A stretch of 64,000 nt of DNA from Glandiceps talaboti. Taxonomy: Eukaryota; Hemichordata; Enteropneusta; Spengelidae. The DNA is taken from NCBI RefSeq assembly GCF_964340395.1, contig NC_135552.1:69001-133000 (forward strand), read 5' to 3'. How positions within the stretch are numbered: position 1 is the first letter of the stretch; every line of letters begins with the position of its first letter. Shown here piece by piece: positions 1 to 12,026 of this stretch. A program made the position numbers and the translations under genes. The notes below the pieces were generated by a model. It searched no databases. It saw only the letters and a program-made list of their open reading frames with translations, and had not been told where the DNA came from.

Positions 1-60
1 ATCATAATATGGGATCAACTTACTTTAGGAAAATTTATTGCGAAAAGAGACTTTAAGTTG

Positions 61-63
61 TTT

Positions 64-94
<31 letters not shown>

Positions 95-123
95 GACAGA
101 CAGACAGACACACACACACACAC
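61..123. repeat. (CA)n/(GACA)n microsatellite
   Basis: Runs of CA dinucleotides flank a short GACA tetranucleotide block. Reading frames through it are low-complexity artefacts. Confidence 0.95.
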
Positions 124-639
124 AACTGAATTTCTATGGAAAAATTTTCCCTATAGACATTGCTTGGTACTAAAATACAGTACATTGCAATGTGTCAACA
201 AAAGAGCTACAGTACAGATCAAGCATAATGGGATATTGTGCATGAACTGTGCTTGCATCTTTAAAGCATTACAAAATGTATGCTGGAAAACTTCATGAAC
301 AATGCTCTTGGGCATTAGTGTATGTAAACAGCATTCAATTTGCACCTTTGAGGTGTCCACAGAGCATCTCATTAATGGTGCATCAAGTTAACAACGCATC
401 AGCATCTCATTATAAACATTGAATCTGGATAGCAGAGTACATGATTATTGCTACATGTAAGTCACAAAGCATGTGCGCATAAAGTACTGTTTATTTTGTA
501 TCAGAGATGCAAGCATTGTTCCATGCAGATGCTTTGATGATGCAACAACAACAGTGCATCAATGCAAGAATGATCCTTTTTTGATGCGCACACTCGTCTG
601 ATTGTCTGATTCTGACTTGTCTGATTCTGAATAGGAAAC
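124..639. other. No recognisable feature
   Basis: AT-rich sequence with frequent GATGC-type words. I see no coding similarity and no repeat boundary. Confidence 0.5.
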
Positions 640-1448
640 AGGCCATGGCCCAGTGTCATTTCTAATGTGGAATGTACAGGGTTTGAAACATAGATTATAC
701 TGTTTTGATTTTGTGAATTTTATTTTAAAATATGATATTATTTCGTTGGTTGAAATGTGGGCAGGCGATGTAAATTCATAAGTATTATTTTCCAGGCTTT
801 ACACAAATCACAGTTTCAGTTCAGTCAGATCAAGGAAAGCAAGTAAAGGTAGATATCCAGGTGGAGTTTGTGTACGTAAGAAATACGTTTATAGAAAAAA
901 CTCGCCATAATGATATTAAATATAATTTACTTGATACTATTTGCCTTCTTTTGGATGGAAGTATTTTTGGGTTGGATAAAGATGTATTCTTGTGTTCAAC
1001 ATATATTTCACCACAATATTCATCAATGTACAACACATTACCTTCTCAAAATGGTATAGAATTACTTGAGAATTTGATTTCTAATATTTTATCTGACCTA
1101 CGCGATATTTATGTAATTCTTTCTGGATATTTCAATGCTCACACAGGCAAAGATTTTGATTATATTATTATTGATGATAATACATCGCATGTTATTGGAG
1201 ATTCTGTATTGTATGGTAGGGATTCCTTTAAGTTACAATGGGTGTCAAAAGCCAAAGAGATAAATAATTTTAGGCGTTCACCGGTACCAGTGTTGTTGAC
1301 TATATCAACTTCCTTCTCTCCAAAAATAACGTCCTTTTTGATTGTTTTAAGACCAGAATCTGATCACTTTCCTATGTCCTTCAGCATTTCTACTAGGGTG
1401 TTTAAGAGAGTTGTTAAGGTAGGAGGTGTCAAATTCGAAACCGTATGA
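640..1448 (+). pseudogene. Decayed LINE APE-type endonuclease
   Basis: This is the 5' part of a non-LTR retrotransposon ORF2, an apurinic-type endonuclease that nicks target DNA. Near 665 the frame reads FLMWNVQGL, like the first strand of such domains, followed by IISLVEMW, where active copies carry the catalytic glutamate (ETW). A stop and frameshift follow near 779. From 861 a 195-residue open frame carries GYFNAHTG near 1129, where the usual motif is GDFNAHTG, and ESDHFPMSF near 1357, matching the catalytic SDH. The first Asp is replaced by Tyr, so the domain is dead as well as broken. No reverse transcriptase follows, so this is an internal fragment. The motif style resembles the LINE at 42-44 kb on the other strand, but I cannot prove it is the same family. 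Confidence 0.75.
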
Positions 1449-2040
1449 CCGATCGTGGAGAAAAAAAGAGTGAAAAAGCTACTTCTCGTATTTAAAAATG
1501 GGGCCACGACCCTATGACCAATTTGTTGACAATCGACAGTAAAAACAAAAATACTTCTTCTTCACTGGGCCATGACCGTACGACTGGTTGTGGACAGCAA
1601 GTTGTATAAAAACTATCTATATGTCTTTTGGGCCTCACAGTGTGTGCAATGCCACTTTATCATGTGGCTAGGTACGTATACTGCATGCCGTGTTCAGTGG
1701 ATCAACAGGTACTGATATGAGTTATTTCCTATTTCATAGTGACCACACTCCGCAATACAACACTAGCAATTTCCTTACATGAAATCAACATTTAACTGTT
1801 TCAACAATGCGAGAATGAGATATAAGGTGCGAGATCAATATATATTTCAAATCAATGTAGGATGAAAAATTAAATTCTTTTACTTTTGGGGTGTTTTTTT
1901 AGTTGTCTAGTTCTCATCCTACAGAAACGATTTTACTTTTTAATGGATCTGTTTGTACCCCTAAACATGCAATTATTTCTTTTTAAAAAATATCCCCTAA
2001 ATTGAGAAATGGAAGAATTTTCACTATAGCACAGCACTGA
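1449..2040. other. No recognisable feature
   Basis: Non-coding DNA. Two similar phrases containing 'gaccgatcgtgga' and 'gaccgtacgactgg' near 1445-1600 hint at an old short tandem repeat. Nothing else is visible. Confidence 0.4.
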
Positions 2041-2044
2041 AATG

Positions 2045-2700
2045 AAGTGTCAACAAAAGATCTATTTTTCCTCACTACATACTGGCTTTGTATTCATAGT
2101 ATTACTACATACTGATTTGAAATTGGATGGACATTTTTAATTTTGGCCAATTAAGTTAGGTGGGGGGGGGGGGAACTAAATATTTTTAGCTTTTTATCCT
2201 ACATTGAACTAGTGACACCCCTAATGTGTTGATTTATCATACATAATTATGTACTGACAGAACTATCCCTTGGTACCCATGTGTTCCAATATTATGAAAT
2301 TTCATGTGAATTGTGTCCAAAAATGTTGAAATTTGGAAGGAGGGGGGGTGGTGGGGTGGTGGTCATAATTATGAATATTATAGCCACTTTGGCTTTGGGA
2401 GAAATACATAAACTCTACACATGAATAGTTCAGTTGATTTATCACGCATATGAACTGACAGAAATATACCTTGGTGCCTGTGTGTTCCAATATTATACAA
2501 TGTCAAGTGATTTTTGTTCAAAATGTTGAAATTTTGATGGGGTGGGGGTAACATTTTTTTACTGGCATTTTAAAGTTAGCATACACTCAATGATTTGTGT
2601 TGTATAATTATGAAGAGGCATTGGTACATTATACATATGTGCAAAGTTAAACAAGCTCATTTTAATTTTTGTCAAACGTCACCCACTATTATTTTGTCAT
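2045..2700. repeat. Degenerate tandem repeat with poly-G tracts
   Basis: Two clear units start near 2226 and 2418, about 190 bp apart. Each reads gttgatttatca, then actgacagaa, then gtgttccaatatta, then aaaatgttgaaatttt, and ends in a G-rich tract near 2341 and 2538. Weaker units appear on either side. The poly-G at 2161-2172 belongs to the same pattern. Confidence 0.65.
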
Positions 2701-3105
2701 TGATAAATAGCTGGAATAATACATTGTACACATACAGCATATAAAAATAATCTATCACGGACTTTTATCCTTTTTTTGCAGTTTTCTTACATTTTTCTTT
2801 AAAAATCGTAAAGCAGCTGTGGATATAATAACATAGCATTTTATGAAATAATGAAAAGAAATTGCAAACAAATATGTCGGGACATAATACACATTGCACT
2901 AAAATATGTAAGTTCATTAAGTGCTCCAGGGATAACCTTTAACTGTCAAAAATTGTGATGTAGTTAATTGTTGTAAATCTACTTATTTTGACCCAAAAAC
3001 AATAACAAAAACGGTCAGAAAAATGATTTAAAGGCCAAGGTCCACTATATAAAGAGGATAATTTATGGGTAATGTATGCATATGCAGGACTGACTTTGCC
3101 CTCAT
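2701..3105. other. No recognisable feature
   Basis: AT-rich DNA without a coding or repeat signal that I can name. Confidence 0.4.
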
Positions 3106-3110
3106 GTCTT

Positions 3111-4080
3111 CAGACCTCGAAATTCATTTTTTTTCCCACCTGCCCATTGAAAATTTTACCTGCCCAACCAAAATTTTACCTGCCCAATTCACCTTTCACT
3201 AATTTTGTTACTAGTCCTTTAGATCAAGTCTTCTACGGTAAGTGATCGCAACATAGCCTCACTCTCTGGCCCATCCAATACAATACGTAGTAACGCATCT
3301 AATGAGTCGATACTCAGTGAACTGCGCCAATTGTTCTCTTCTCTTTTCAACCATTTATATTCTTTCTCCCATTCTTCACGGAATTTTCACTTTCTTTTCC
3401 TTTCATCCTGCTTCCAAAACGTTGTCGATTTGCTATCTCCGTCATCATCTTTGTGCGACTTTTCAGTCTCTTTCGATGTACTTGGTATTGCCACTAAATT
3501 ATCACTCTCCATACGCAATTTCCCAGCTTTCTCGCCGTCACCACCCTCACTTTCTTTTCTTTCTTGCTTCTTCTTCTTTTCATTTGGAGTATCATTGTTT
3601 AAAGACTTTGTAAATCCAAACTTTAATAAGCTCATGTTTATTCAACAGCTTTCATTTAATAGTATACGTAACGTTACTTCGAGGTCAGGGCCCGCTGAGG
3701 TAAATTATACTACTTCATGAACACATGACATGGCTGGTCATATGAGTGAAACACATGGTTGCTATTGATATGCAAATCAAACCAATACGTGCCTATGACG
3801 CACATGTCCATATATGGAGAGGTTGAAAGGTCATTGCATTTTGACATTAGGCAATGCGGAAATGAAGAAACTTAGGTTTGACCGAAACAAGCTAAGTTAC
3901 AAGAGACAAATCGACAAAAAATAAAACCCCAAAACGATTGCGGTAACAATTATTGACCAAATTAGAATAAGCAGTTTATAATAAAGTATTCCAACTGGGC
4001 AGGTGTGCATAAATTTTACCGGCCCAGCACCACTTTTCACCTGCCCTGGGCCGCTGGGCCGGCGGGAATTTCGAGCCCTG
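3111..4080 (-). mobile_element. Non-autonomous hAT-type DNA transposon, 970 bp
   Basis: The left end reads CAGACCTCGAAATTC and the right end, reverse-complemented, reads CAGGGCTCGAAATTC: a 15-bp terminal inverted repeat with two mismatches and a hAT-like CAG start. GTCTT flanks both sides (3106-3110 and 4081-4085). Subterminal blocks repeat 'aaaattttacctgccca' on the left, and the right subterminal region is rich in GGCCCAG and CTGCCC. The interior holds a broken reverse-strand coding remnant (3219-3635). A 5-bp duplication is short for hAT, which usually makes 8 bp. Counting the flanks as TCTTCA or GTCTTCA shifts the boundary by two or three bases, so the exact ends are uncertain. Confidence 0.7.
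3219..3635 (-). pseudogene. hAT transposase remnant, N- and C-terminal parts joined
   Basis: One frame of 139 codons runs from ATG (3635) to TAA (3219) with a single in-frame TGA at 3387-3389. The N-terminus, MSLLKFGFTKS, is followed by a Lys/Glu-rich stretch, as in proteins related to ZNF862 and TTF-type hAT transposases. After the internal stop it reads KFREEWEKEYKWLKREE, like the region of those proteins just before their zinc finger. It then jumps to SIDSLDALLRIVLDGPE, which resembles the C-terminal dimerisation segment of hAT transposases (LNALMRI...GP). The DDE catalytic core in between is missing. It looks like an internally deleted transposase copy. Family assignment is from motif style only. 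Confidence 0.6.
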
Positions 4081-4085
4081 GTCTT

Positions 4086-6300
4086 CATCCCATTTTGCAC
4101 TGAAAAAGTTTCACATGGCTCTCATATTTCATATATACTGTTTGTAAATATATAGTGATGCAACATGAGTAGAAATAACTGACGTTATCTAAGTTTGGTA
4201 GCCAATATAGCAGGTTTACAGCTATAACTTATAAGTATAACCACAACAGTTTAGTTGTGGGACCGGCTAAGGAAAGTACTAAAACCTGACAACCATTGAA
4301 AAAAATTCTAAGGTTGGAAAATTAAATATGAGTTTCCCAGAAGTACTAATAGCAAGTAAAATACCCAAAGTGTAAAAAAAAAGAAATAAATTCATAATTA
4401 TTTGGAAAACATTTGAGGATTACGCGGTAAAACAAGACTGGCCAAGCTATCGCTAGCGAAAGCCTTCAAACTAGTTTCATAGGGACCGGACGTTGAAGGA
4501 AGCGCGAAGCGAAGTGTGAGGTCAATGTGATGTCTCATGATGTATGATGCAACAACACGACGTTTACGTAGAGTAGAACTAAATGTTTTCTAAACTTCAG
4601 CGGAAAGAAATTTTGTCGATCGGACACTGACTATTTTCAAATTCTTAAAATATCTGAGAAAAATGAAGAGAGGAAGCAAAATGTAGCACTGACAGACAAG
4701 ATAGACGTACGGTATGTTTACAGGAGGCGAGGCACACCATGTGGTGCAAACTGGACAATGATCGTGTGTGTCACCTATATGGCATCAGATGTAATACATG
4801 TAGCTAACCAAATATTCTTGGAATGCAGCCTTTCTTGTAACAATTATTGGAAATTGTCAGAAACCTGATGATTTTATGACTGAATATATTTCGATCAAGA
4901 ATTCCCATACTTTCAGTTAAATTTTCTGATGACCCCGAAGTGCGACATTTGATACTGATAAACGAGTGATATAATTCATAAACAAATCTAACATTGGCAA
5001 CTCTTTTATTTCTGTAATGATCATCAAATTTCAAGGACAACTGTCTATGTTGTACACATAGATCATACATCACTGCCTAGTCTAGTTCCTATACCTGTCA
5101 ACTGTTCTCTACGATCTCTAGCTCTTCGCATGTTGTGGAGATGAACGTAACGCGAACTGACAAGACTACAAGTACAATCATGGAGGCATCATAAATATTT
5201 GTGTCATTCAAATTTGAAAGTTGAGAAATCGTATTAAATTCTTTCCAGATTTCTTAAAAATCGTTTCCATATGTTTTGGCACTATCCAGCAATAATCCTC
5301 GTCATGTAAATGACATTGACTGACATCGTAGTCAAACATACGCACGGAGACAGAGCGGAGACCAAACAAGAGTCCGTACTCACCCCATCACGACGTATGC
5401 ATTTATGCGTTTGTTTTGAAATAGCTGGAGTGGTACTCGTACTCATCGGGATAACTCGTAGAAGCACATGTTTGTGATTTTATTGACTGTTTTCTGAGAT
5501 GGGACATTGGGCTTGGAAATACAAGTTTAATCAATCATAAAACAGCCATAACAGATACTTTCAAAGAATTAGAACACGGAAGGAAAATAACGGGAACATC
5601 GATGACATTTCTACCAAACTCGAGATCGCACGTAGCTAGCTACCAAGTGTACAGTAAGTATGGAAGTGCAAAGCTTAGTCCGCTCTGACCTGTGCGATAC
5701 TTGTGAAGTTAATTTTGAAGTTTTCACGATTATGTTGTCAAAACACGACCTACATGTAATCTGTAATTTAAAAAAAATTCTCATCTATCTAACGATTTTG
5801 GTGTGGTAACGACCAACAAAATGCCGACGCTAGTGTGTACGTGTGCAACTGTAATCTAGTACCTTGTACAAATGATACAAGTAAGTAAGTTTGTTCGTAC
5901 CCAAGAATTTCAGTTTACAATTTCAATGATACAAATTATCACTGTGTAATGTTTGGATTGTGTTAGAACAGGTCCCTCAAAATATAATTTTTCGGGTTAT
6001 AATTTGTATGTATAAGTTTATAGAAATACGTGTTTCACCCAGACTGTGTGTCTGGCCGTACGTACGCACCAGAAAAAAACGTAGGAGAAACACTGCCACT
6101 AGACTTGAAAAAAAAACCCAAAAAAACATTAAGGGACTCTTCGGATTAGGCAAGAACTACATGTTACCAATATGTGTGAACAGCCACTAATGTGTTGATA
6201 AACTACCTGGGTCGGATTTACCAAATGCTCCTCCCAGATAAACAAACGTATTCCGTTGCACATGCGCAAACCTACTTCCGTAGCGTGGGCACATAGCCTG
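4086..6300. other. No recognisable gene; unassigned DNA
   Basis: Short open frames on both strands (for example 4804-5073 minus and 5282-5467 minus) show no family motifs. CpG-containing words are more frequent here than in the repeats. I searched for upstream VPS18 coding sequence and did not find it. Confidence 0.4.
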
Positions 6301-6451
6301 GTTGAACCTTGGCCTTTAAATAATATACCTAATGACCTAAATACTGACCCGGAAAATTTTGTCGCTAGTTTAAACAATTCTTTTATTTATGCTGCCAAGC
6401 AGTCCGGCATGGCAAAGCGAATAGATCAATTTAACCCTTTCACCACGAGAA

Positions 6452-6502
6452 CCCGGTATACCGGGACGCGCTAGGGTGCCCATGAAAACCCGGTATACCG
6501 GG
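6452..6502. repeat. Paired subterminal palindromes CCCGGTATACCGGG
   Basis: The perfect 14-bp palindrome occurs at 6452-6465 and 6489-6502, 37 bp apart, just inside the left end of the TTAA element. Copy 2 carries a different palindrome pair at the equivalent place. Confidence 0.95.
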
Positions 6503-7054
6503 ACGCCAAAGTTCATTCACCTACATCGCCATAAAACCGGTCAACGGCAGCTATTGCTGCAAAATTTGCTGCCATAACTAGTTCCACACATGTGTATTAG
6601 CCTTGTTTATGTATACTGCCATTTTGAATGTGTGACAGTGAACAGTAACTGAAGTACGGCCCAAAAAACGTAATTTTTATGTGCGTTTTTCGCCAACAAA
6701 ATCGAATTTAAACATGGCGGAGGTAATTAACAGCTCCCATAGCATGGTCTACAATACAAATTATGGCACTGTCCTTGGATATTTCGACTGAATTTGACTC
6801 GAAATACATCGTTGAATGCAAGTGTTTAGCTGTGGGAACACATTGTACTCGTGTGTAAGCATCAAATTCCCGCTTCAGTCTATTTGAGCTACTGGCAGCA
6901 ATTTACGTCTGAATTTTTGAATGTCGGTAAATTTACGCAATCTTGTGACAGGTACCGACGCCCATACTAACGTCTTGGTTGTAATTTTTGGCTATAAAAT
7001 GGTTTATTTTGGTTTTATTTCTTTTTGTTACGGCTCAATAATGACTTGTATTAA

Positions 7055-8682
7055 GGGACGACATCGAAATCAAAAGCATCGTAATTACACGTCGTAACGA
7101 GTAAAGACGAGTAGCTACTAGTAGTTACGATGTACTACTTGAAACAGGAGATAATGAGGTGTTCAAGTTCATGAATAACTGACAATAGATAATCAGTTCA
7201 CTTTTCTTTGTTTCCCGTAATGACGTCGTCTTTGAGCGTAGATACGCCTTATTTTTTTATTGCCAACACACAATAGATAGTGATTCTCACCTTCCGTGTT
7301 TCCAATGATGACATCGTCTTCTATCGTAGTTGATTGTAGTTTGTCATAATTTTCGATCGTCAAAGAAAACCACGTACTCCAGCCAGTAATGTGCTGATGA
7401 AACTAGTACTGTACATGTTTTTATGAGTGCAAGTTCATGGGCGATATTCATAAAAAAAACACAATAAGATACGCACGAAATCAAAGTTTCAATAGTCAGT
7501 AAATCTTTTCACAAACAGGATGGTATGTATTCGAAATTTATTGTGATGGACGCATGGACATACAAATGTAACATTTAACAGTACTGGGTTAACAGTAAAT
7601 CTTTGACAAAGATTATCGTACAATTGTGTGACTCTTAAAGCATCAATCGCGGTTAGACTTTCTTTTTGTTATTTGCGTGGTCGACAAACTAACAATACAA
7701 CTTACAAGCTCATGCTTGGCGGCCATGGTACTATTGGTAGGACCAAGAAATGCTGTTGAATTTCCGGGTTGCGGAAGTGCAGTTTTGACTTTTATATCAT
7801 CGAATAATGGGATTTGTTTTATATATCCAACAAAAACAACAACTAATTTTTTATGTTTCTCAGTACAGTAACATTCCTAAATGATGGGGTTGAGTTGAGA
7901 AATCGCAATGTTCGGCAACACGTGGCATGATGTAGGTAGATAAACATAAAGACGCAAGTGATGAACGTATTCAGTTATTCGTAGCCCGAAATTTCGTTAT
8001 ATAAATGACGTTTTTCTTCAAAATTTTGAAGAAACAAAACGTTTTTAGGTGACTTCTAAATCAATCAAATCAAACGATATATTAATGCGAGACAAGCTTT
8101 AGTTTTTAATTTGTTTTTTGTGGACAATGTCCGAATTCGACTGACGAATCCTGCGACTCGAATCTAACACGATCAATGCACCGCACCGTTCACCAGCCAG
8201 ACGAAAATGGTCGACATGTTTGTTGACTAGCCGAGAAGTGCATAAGGAACTTGTGAGGCAGTCCGAATAAATAGATGTAAAATCCGACGTTTCGAATAAC
8301 AATTCTTCTTCAAGGTATTTTTAGGCAAGACATATTAGGTAAACATCTGAATATATCTGAAACACTTAGTTGACTAGCCGACTGTACGAATGCCATAGAA
8401 GGCATCGAATGAATAAAATTGAAAAAAGTAAGCGTGAAACTGATTTGCACAGGAAAGAAAATCTTTTTGTTTCGTTATTTTTTTCACGATGAAGACTACG
8501 CGTAAATGGTCGTAGTTTGGGCTCATGAATAACGGACAATAGGTGTTTACTTTTGATTGTCTACAACCTAAAGTACATGAATATGTGTTGAGACTTATGA
8601 ATATTCACCGTAGTACATCGTAGCTACTAGTAGCTACTCGTAATTACGCGTCATAACGAGCTTTTGATTTCGATGTCGCCCC
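7055..8682. mobile_element. Harbinger-like TAA element nested in the TTAA element
   Basis: TAA flanks both ends (7052-7054 and 8683-8685). The inverted termini start GGGACGACATCGAAATCAAA on the left and GGGGCGACATCGAAATCAAA on the right. They extend about 90 bp, including GAGTAGCTACTAGTAG. A 3-bp TWA duplication is typical of PIF/Harbinger. The second TTAA copy lacks this block around 50935-50955, which serves as an approximate empty site. No transposase frame was recognised in its 1,628 bp. It shares an inner block (gagataatgaggtgttc) with the larger element at 18499-22758. Confidence 0.8.
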
Positions 8683-10013
8683 TAATACAAATTCACTGTG
8701 TACAGGTCAGTGGAGGGAATTTGTGTACGATCGGGGTGATTACATGCGATTTTCAGTGTAAAATTCAAAATTTCAACATGGCCGAAGCAAAACTGTCTCC
8801 CCTAACATCGTTTACAACGTAAATAAAGGTGCTGTTCGTAGAAATTTTCACTAAATTTTGACTGTCGATACATTGTTTTATGCAAGGACATGGCTGTGTG
8901 AACTCAAAACAGTTTATGTTGGGATCAGATTGCCGCTACGTTAGTTCAAAGTTCCGACTACATATTTGCTCTTGAGGATAAGCATGTCGGCAAAAAGCAC
9001 ACTTAGGCATCCCGACTCGGACTCGCATACTTCCAACTTGTGGGCATTTTTTATTGATTTTGGGCATAAATTTGGTTGTAATTTTTTGTTGTTCTGTCAA
9101 ATAATGAATTATATTTACTCAAACTAACTTTTCAAAAGGTATTGAGGTTACGACTTCAGATATTTTAGTACACTTTCATTGCCGGTGCGGCACAGACTAT
9201 TGCGTCGTAATCGGATTAGTGAGCCGTTAATTTATTTCGTTCAAATTATTATGACTTAAAATAACATTTTTTATCAAATTTTCGCCCATTTTGACCATAT
9301 AACCAGAATATATTAGTTTTGTAGGAACATGAATGTTGGTATTTTGTATTTTATTTGTGATATAAATGTATTGTTTATTTGTGATATGACAATAAATAAG
9401 CAACACACAGTTTTTTTAACGAAATTTTATCATTTTAACCCAAATTCTAGCTGTATATTTGATGTTTGGATGTGTATAATTGGAAGTGTAATGTAGAAAA
9501 TTTATTTTGCTTTAAAATGATACCTAATTTTCAAAGATTGGGCAATTCTAAGTATTTTTATATCAATTTGATAACATAACACTCACTCATACTTTTATTA
9601 TGTGTATGCTAATGAGGGGGCTAGTGGATAGCCTACAGTCCCATGGGGAGAATAGTGGTGAAAGAGTTAAGCAACCTCCCTGGTATGATGTGGAATGTCA
9701 GAAGTTGAAGGAGAAGAAATATAGATTGCTAAGAACTTTTCGCAAAACCAACAACTTAGATATGCTTCGTGAATTTAAGTCTGTAAAACAGAACTTCAGG
9801 AACACTTATCTCAACAAGAAATGTTTATATTACAGCAAAATGAAAGGTACTCTTGATTCTGACATTTCTGATACAAAGCACTTTTGGTCTACTCTGAAAC
9901 GACTGATGCGTACTACATTGTAGTCCTGTAGCGAATACTATTACTTTGGAAGATTGGTTTTTAGCACAACCGAACTGAGGTTCAGTAGTGCTATAGGGAT
10001 CGCCCGGTGTCTG

Positions 10014-10078
10014 TGTGTGTGTGTGTATGTGTGTGTTTGCGTGCGTGTGTGTGTGCGTGTATGTGTGCGTGTGCATGT
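10014..10078. repeat. (GT)n microsatellite of F1
   Basis: Imperfect GT repeat lying between the F1 hairpin head and its AT-rich body. The same place is occupied by GT in the F1 copies at 15.1, 38.9 and 52.8 kb. Confidence 0.9.
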
Positions 10079-10881
10079 AAACAACTCAAAGTCAAAAACC
10101 GCCAAACCGATTGCCATGATATATGGTGGGGCCATTACCTTGGGTGTCTAGTTGGGAAATTGTTCAAATCAAAATGATCTTACCACCGGTTTGTGATTTG
10201 GGTAAAAAAATGTGATTTTTGATCCAAAAATTTAAATTCAGAAACTACTGGGCAGATTCTGCTGAAATTTGGGTGAAACATTCTTCAGGGTGTTTTTACT
10301 AAGAATTGTTCATGACATGATGGTCCCATCAGTGATATGCAAATTAGGGCTAAAAATGTGTCTTTATGGTTAAAATCTATAATTCCAAAACCACTGAGCA
10401 GATTGAGCTGAAATTTAGTGGGAATGCATCTAGGGATGTATTACTGAAGAAATATTAAGCCTACATTGATTCCATTAGTGATATGCAAATTAGGTAAAAA
10501 TGTTCATTTTGGTCAAAAACTTATATCTCAAAAAGTACTTGGTCAGTGAGTCTGAAACTTCTGAAAGTGTTATTCTGCATATTTTCTTAAAAACATTTTG
10601 ACAAAATTGGCCCTAGCAACCATGACCACGTCCTTAGCAACAACCAAATGGCAGTATATTTTGGTCAAATAACAACATCATCTCGTAGGCAAGTGAGTAA
10701 ACATTCAAAAAATGTTTGTAAATATGCCTAACAAGAAGACCAAACCCATAGTAACAGCCAAATAATCACGTATATTGCAAAGATAACAGGAATAGAAAGA
10801 CAAATGAATAAACATTCAAAAAATGTATGCCAATGTGCCTAGAAACAAGACCACGCCCATAGTAACAGCCAAATAATCATG

Positions 10882-11652
10882 CAGAGGTCGCAGTAGCTTT
10901 TTTTCTGCCTTCCTGCCAAAATTAGCATCAAAATCCCATTACGGCGCGTCTTTTCCAAATTTGCATGCACACGGTCACTACATGTCTTTCAGATGTACAC
11001 GTAATACGTTACAAATGTAAATACATGTACATGAACACATCAGTGTTATTCTCCCGCACACCGAATACAAGTACATAGTTTGCACGTCCAAAAAGAAAAC
11101 ATATGCAAGAATACGCTATACAGTGGTTTAACTTCATCTTTCTAGACTTTCGATTTTCTATAATGGTAATCACTCTATAAAAATATGTGCTCCGAGAACG
11201 AACTCCGGATGAATGTATGTTAGGGCGGTTCTTGGAGTTGGACCATACGGAGTACATAAAATTACACTATGGATACAAAACCGCAATGCATAAACTAAGT
11301 TCCATGACATGAATGATGAAGAATAAAGGACAGCGCGAACTTTCAATTTGACAGAGACACAGTTGTAAAAGTTTTATACAAATTTTGTGTCGCTGAGGAG
11401 AACTGCTAACTCGGTATACACCAAGATAATCATTTATTCTTGAACGATGCGTTATGTGAACCATGGATGAACTGTAAATTCACGTAATGCGTTCGTAACG
11501 AAGCTCAAAAAAAGTTTCAGTTTTAGTGAGAATGAAATGGTGACGTGGCAGTATGAATGTATCCACGTGACTGGGTCTATTTAATCATCGCTTCGCTCGT
11601 GAGGAAAGATGCTTCACCGTAATGGTCGTGCTATCGATGGAAACCCTGCCTG
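10882..11652. other. Unidentified insertion inside F1
   Basis: F1 core sequence stops at about 10881 and resumes at about 11653. The 770-bp insert begins CAGAGGTCGCAG and the reverse complement of its end includes CAGGGTTTCCATC. These are CAG-type ends reminiscent of hAT, but I see no convincing target duplication and no coding potential. Confidence 0.4.
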
Positions 11653-12026
11653 AAAATAACAAGAGGATATAATAGACAAATTAATAAGCATTGAAAAATG
11701 TATGCAAATATGCCTAGCAACAAGACCATGCCCATAGCAACAGCCAAATGATCACGTATATTGCAAAGATAATATCAGGAATTCATACACAAGTGAACAA
11801 AAAATATACAACAATGTATGCAAATATATCTAACAACATGACCACGCCCATAGCAACACCCAAATGATTGCGTATATCGCAAATATGGCAGCATGGTTGG
11901 ATAGGCAACTGGATAGTCATTCAGCAAATGAACACCTTATTGTCCTATTGTTAGCATGGACTAGCATATGGATAAACATTTTTAAAAACTGTACAGTTGT
12001 GCTACAATGCCATTGGCGGTATTTTT

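Larger units (their letters stand above)
6435..9666 (+). mobile_element. piggyBac-like TTAA element, copy 1, with nested insertion
   Basis: TTAA flanks both ends (6431-6434 and 9667-9670). The ends read CCCTTTCACCAC and GTGGTGAAAGAG, a 12-bp inverted repeat with one mismatch. CCC(T) ends next to TTAA are typical of piggyBac-superfamily elements. Subtracting the nested 1,628-bp element and its 3-bp duplication leaves 1,601 bp, close to the 1,619 bp of copy 2 at 49944-51562, to which it is similar in inverted orientation. No transposase frame is visible, so it is non-autonomous. Confidence 0.85.
6310..9923 (+). pseudogene. LINE ORF2 linker fragment, split by a transposon
   Basis: The left part (about 6310-6430) encodes PENFVASLNNSFIYAAKQ. 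The right part (9671-9923) encodes QPPWYDVECQKLKEKK and, further on, DTKHFWSTLKRL. Together these resemble the segment between endonuclease and reverse transcriptase in APE LINEs: PWYD.EC, a basic helix, then a FW..LK motif. A TTAA element (6435-9666) separates the halves. Removing it and one TTAA brings them together with one frameshift. No reverse transcriptase follows; the right end runs into an F1 repeat near 9950. The fragment was dead or dying before or after the insertion, which I cannot order. Confidence 0.7.
9958..12020 (+). mobile_element. F1 repeat, full-length copy with an insertion
   Basis: The head hairpin TAGCAC...GTGCTA (9962-9993) is followed by 'gggatcgcccggtgtctg', a (GT)n tract and an AT-rich body with 'accgattgccatgatat'. 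Tandem core units of about 110 bp come next (...ccacgcccatagcaacagcc...). The tail, CAGTTGTGCTACAATGCC (about 11995), is the inverse of the head word TAGCACAACTG. A foreign block (10882-11652) interrupts the core. An F2 head follows directly at 12027. No protein is encoded. Confidence 0.75.

Noticed and set aside
9825-10151. Reading frames rich in HTHTHT or VCVCVC
   Set aside because: They are translations of the GT microsatellite.
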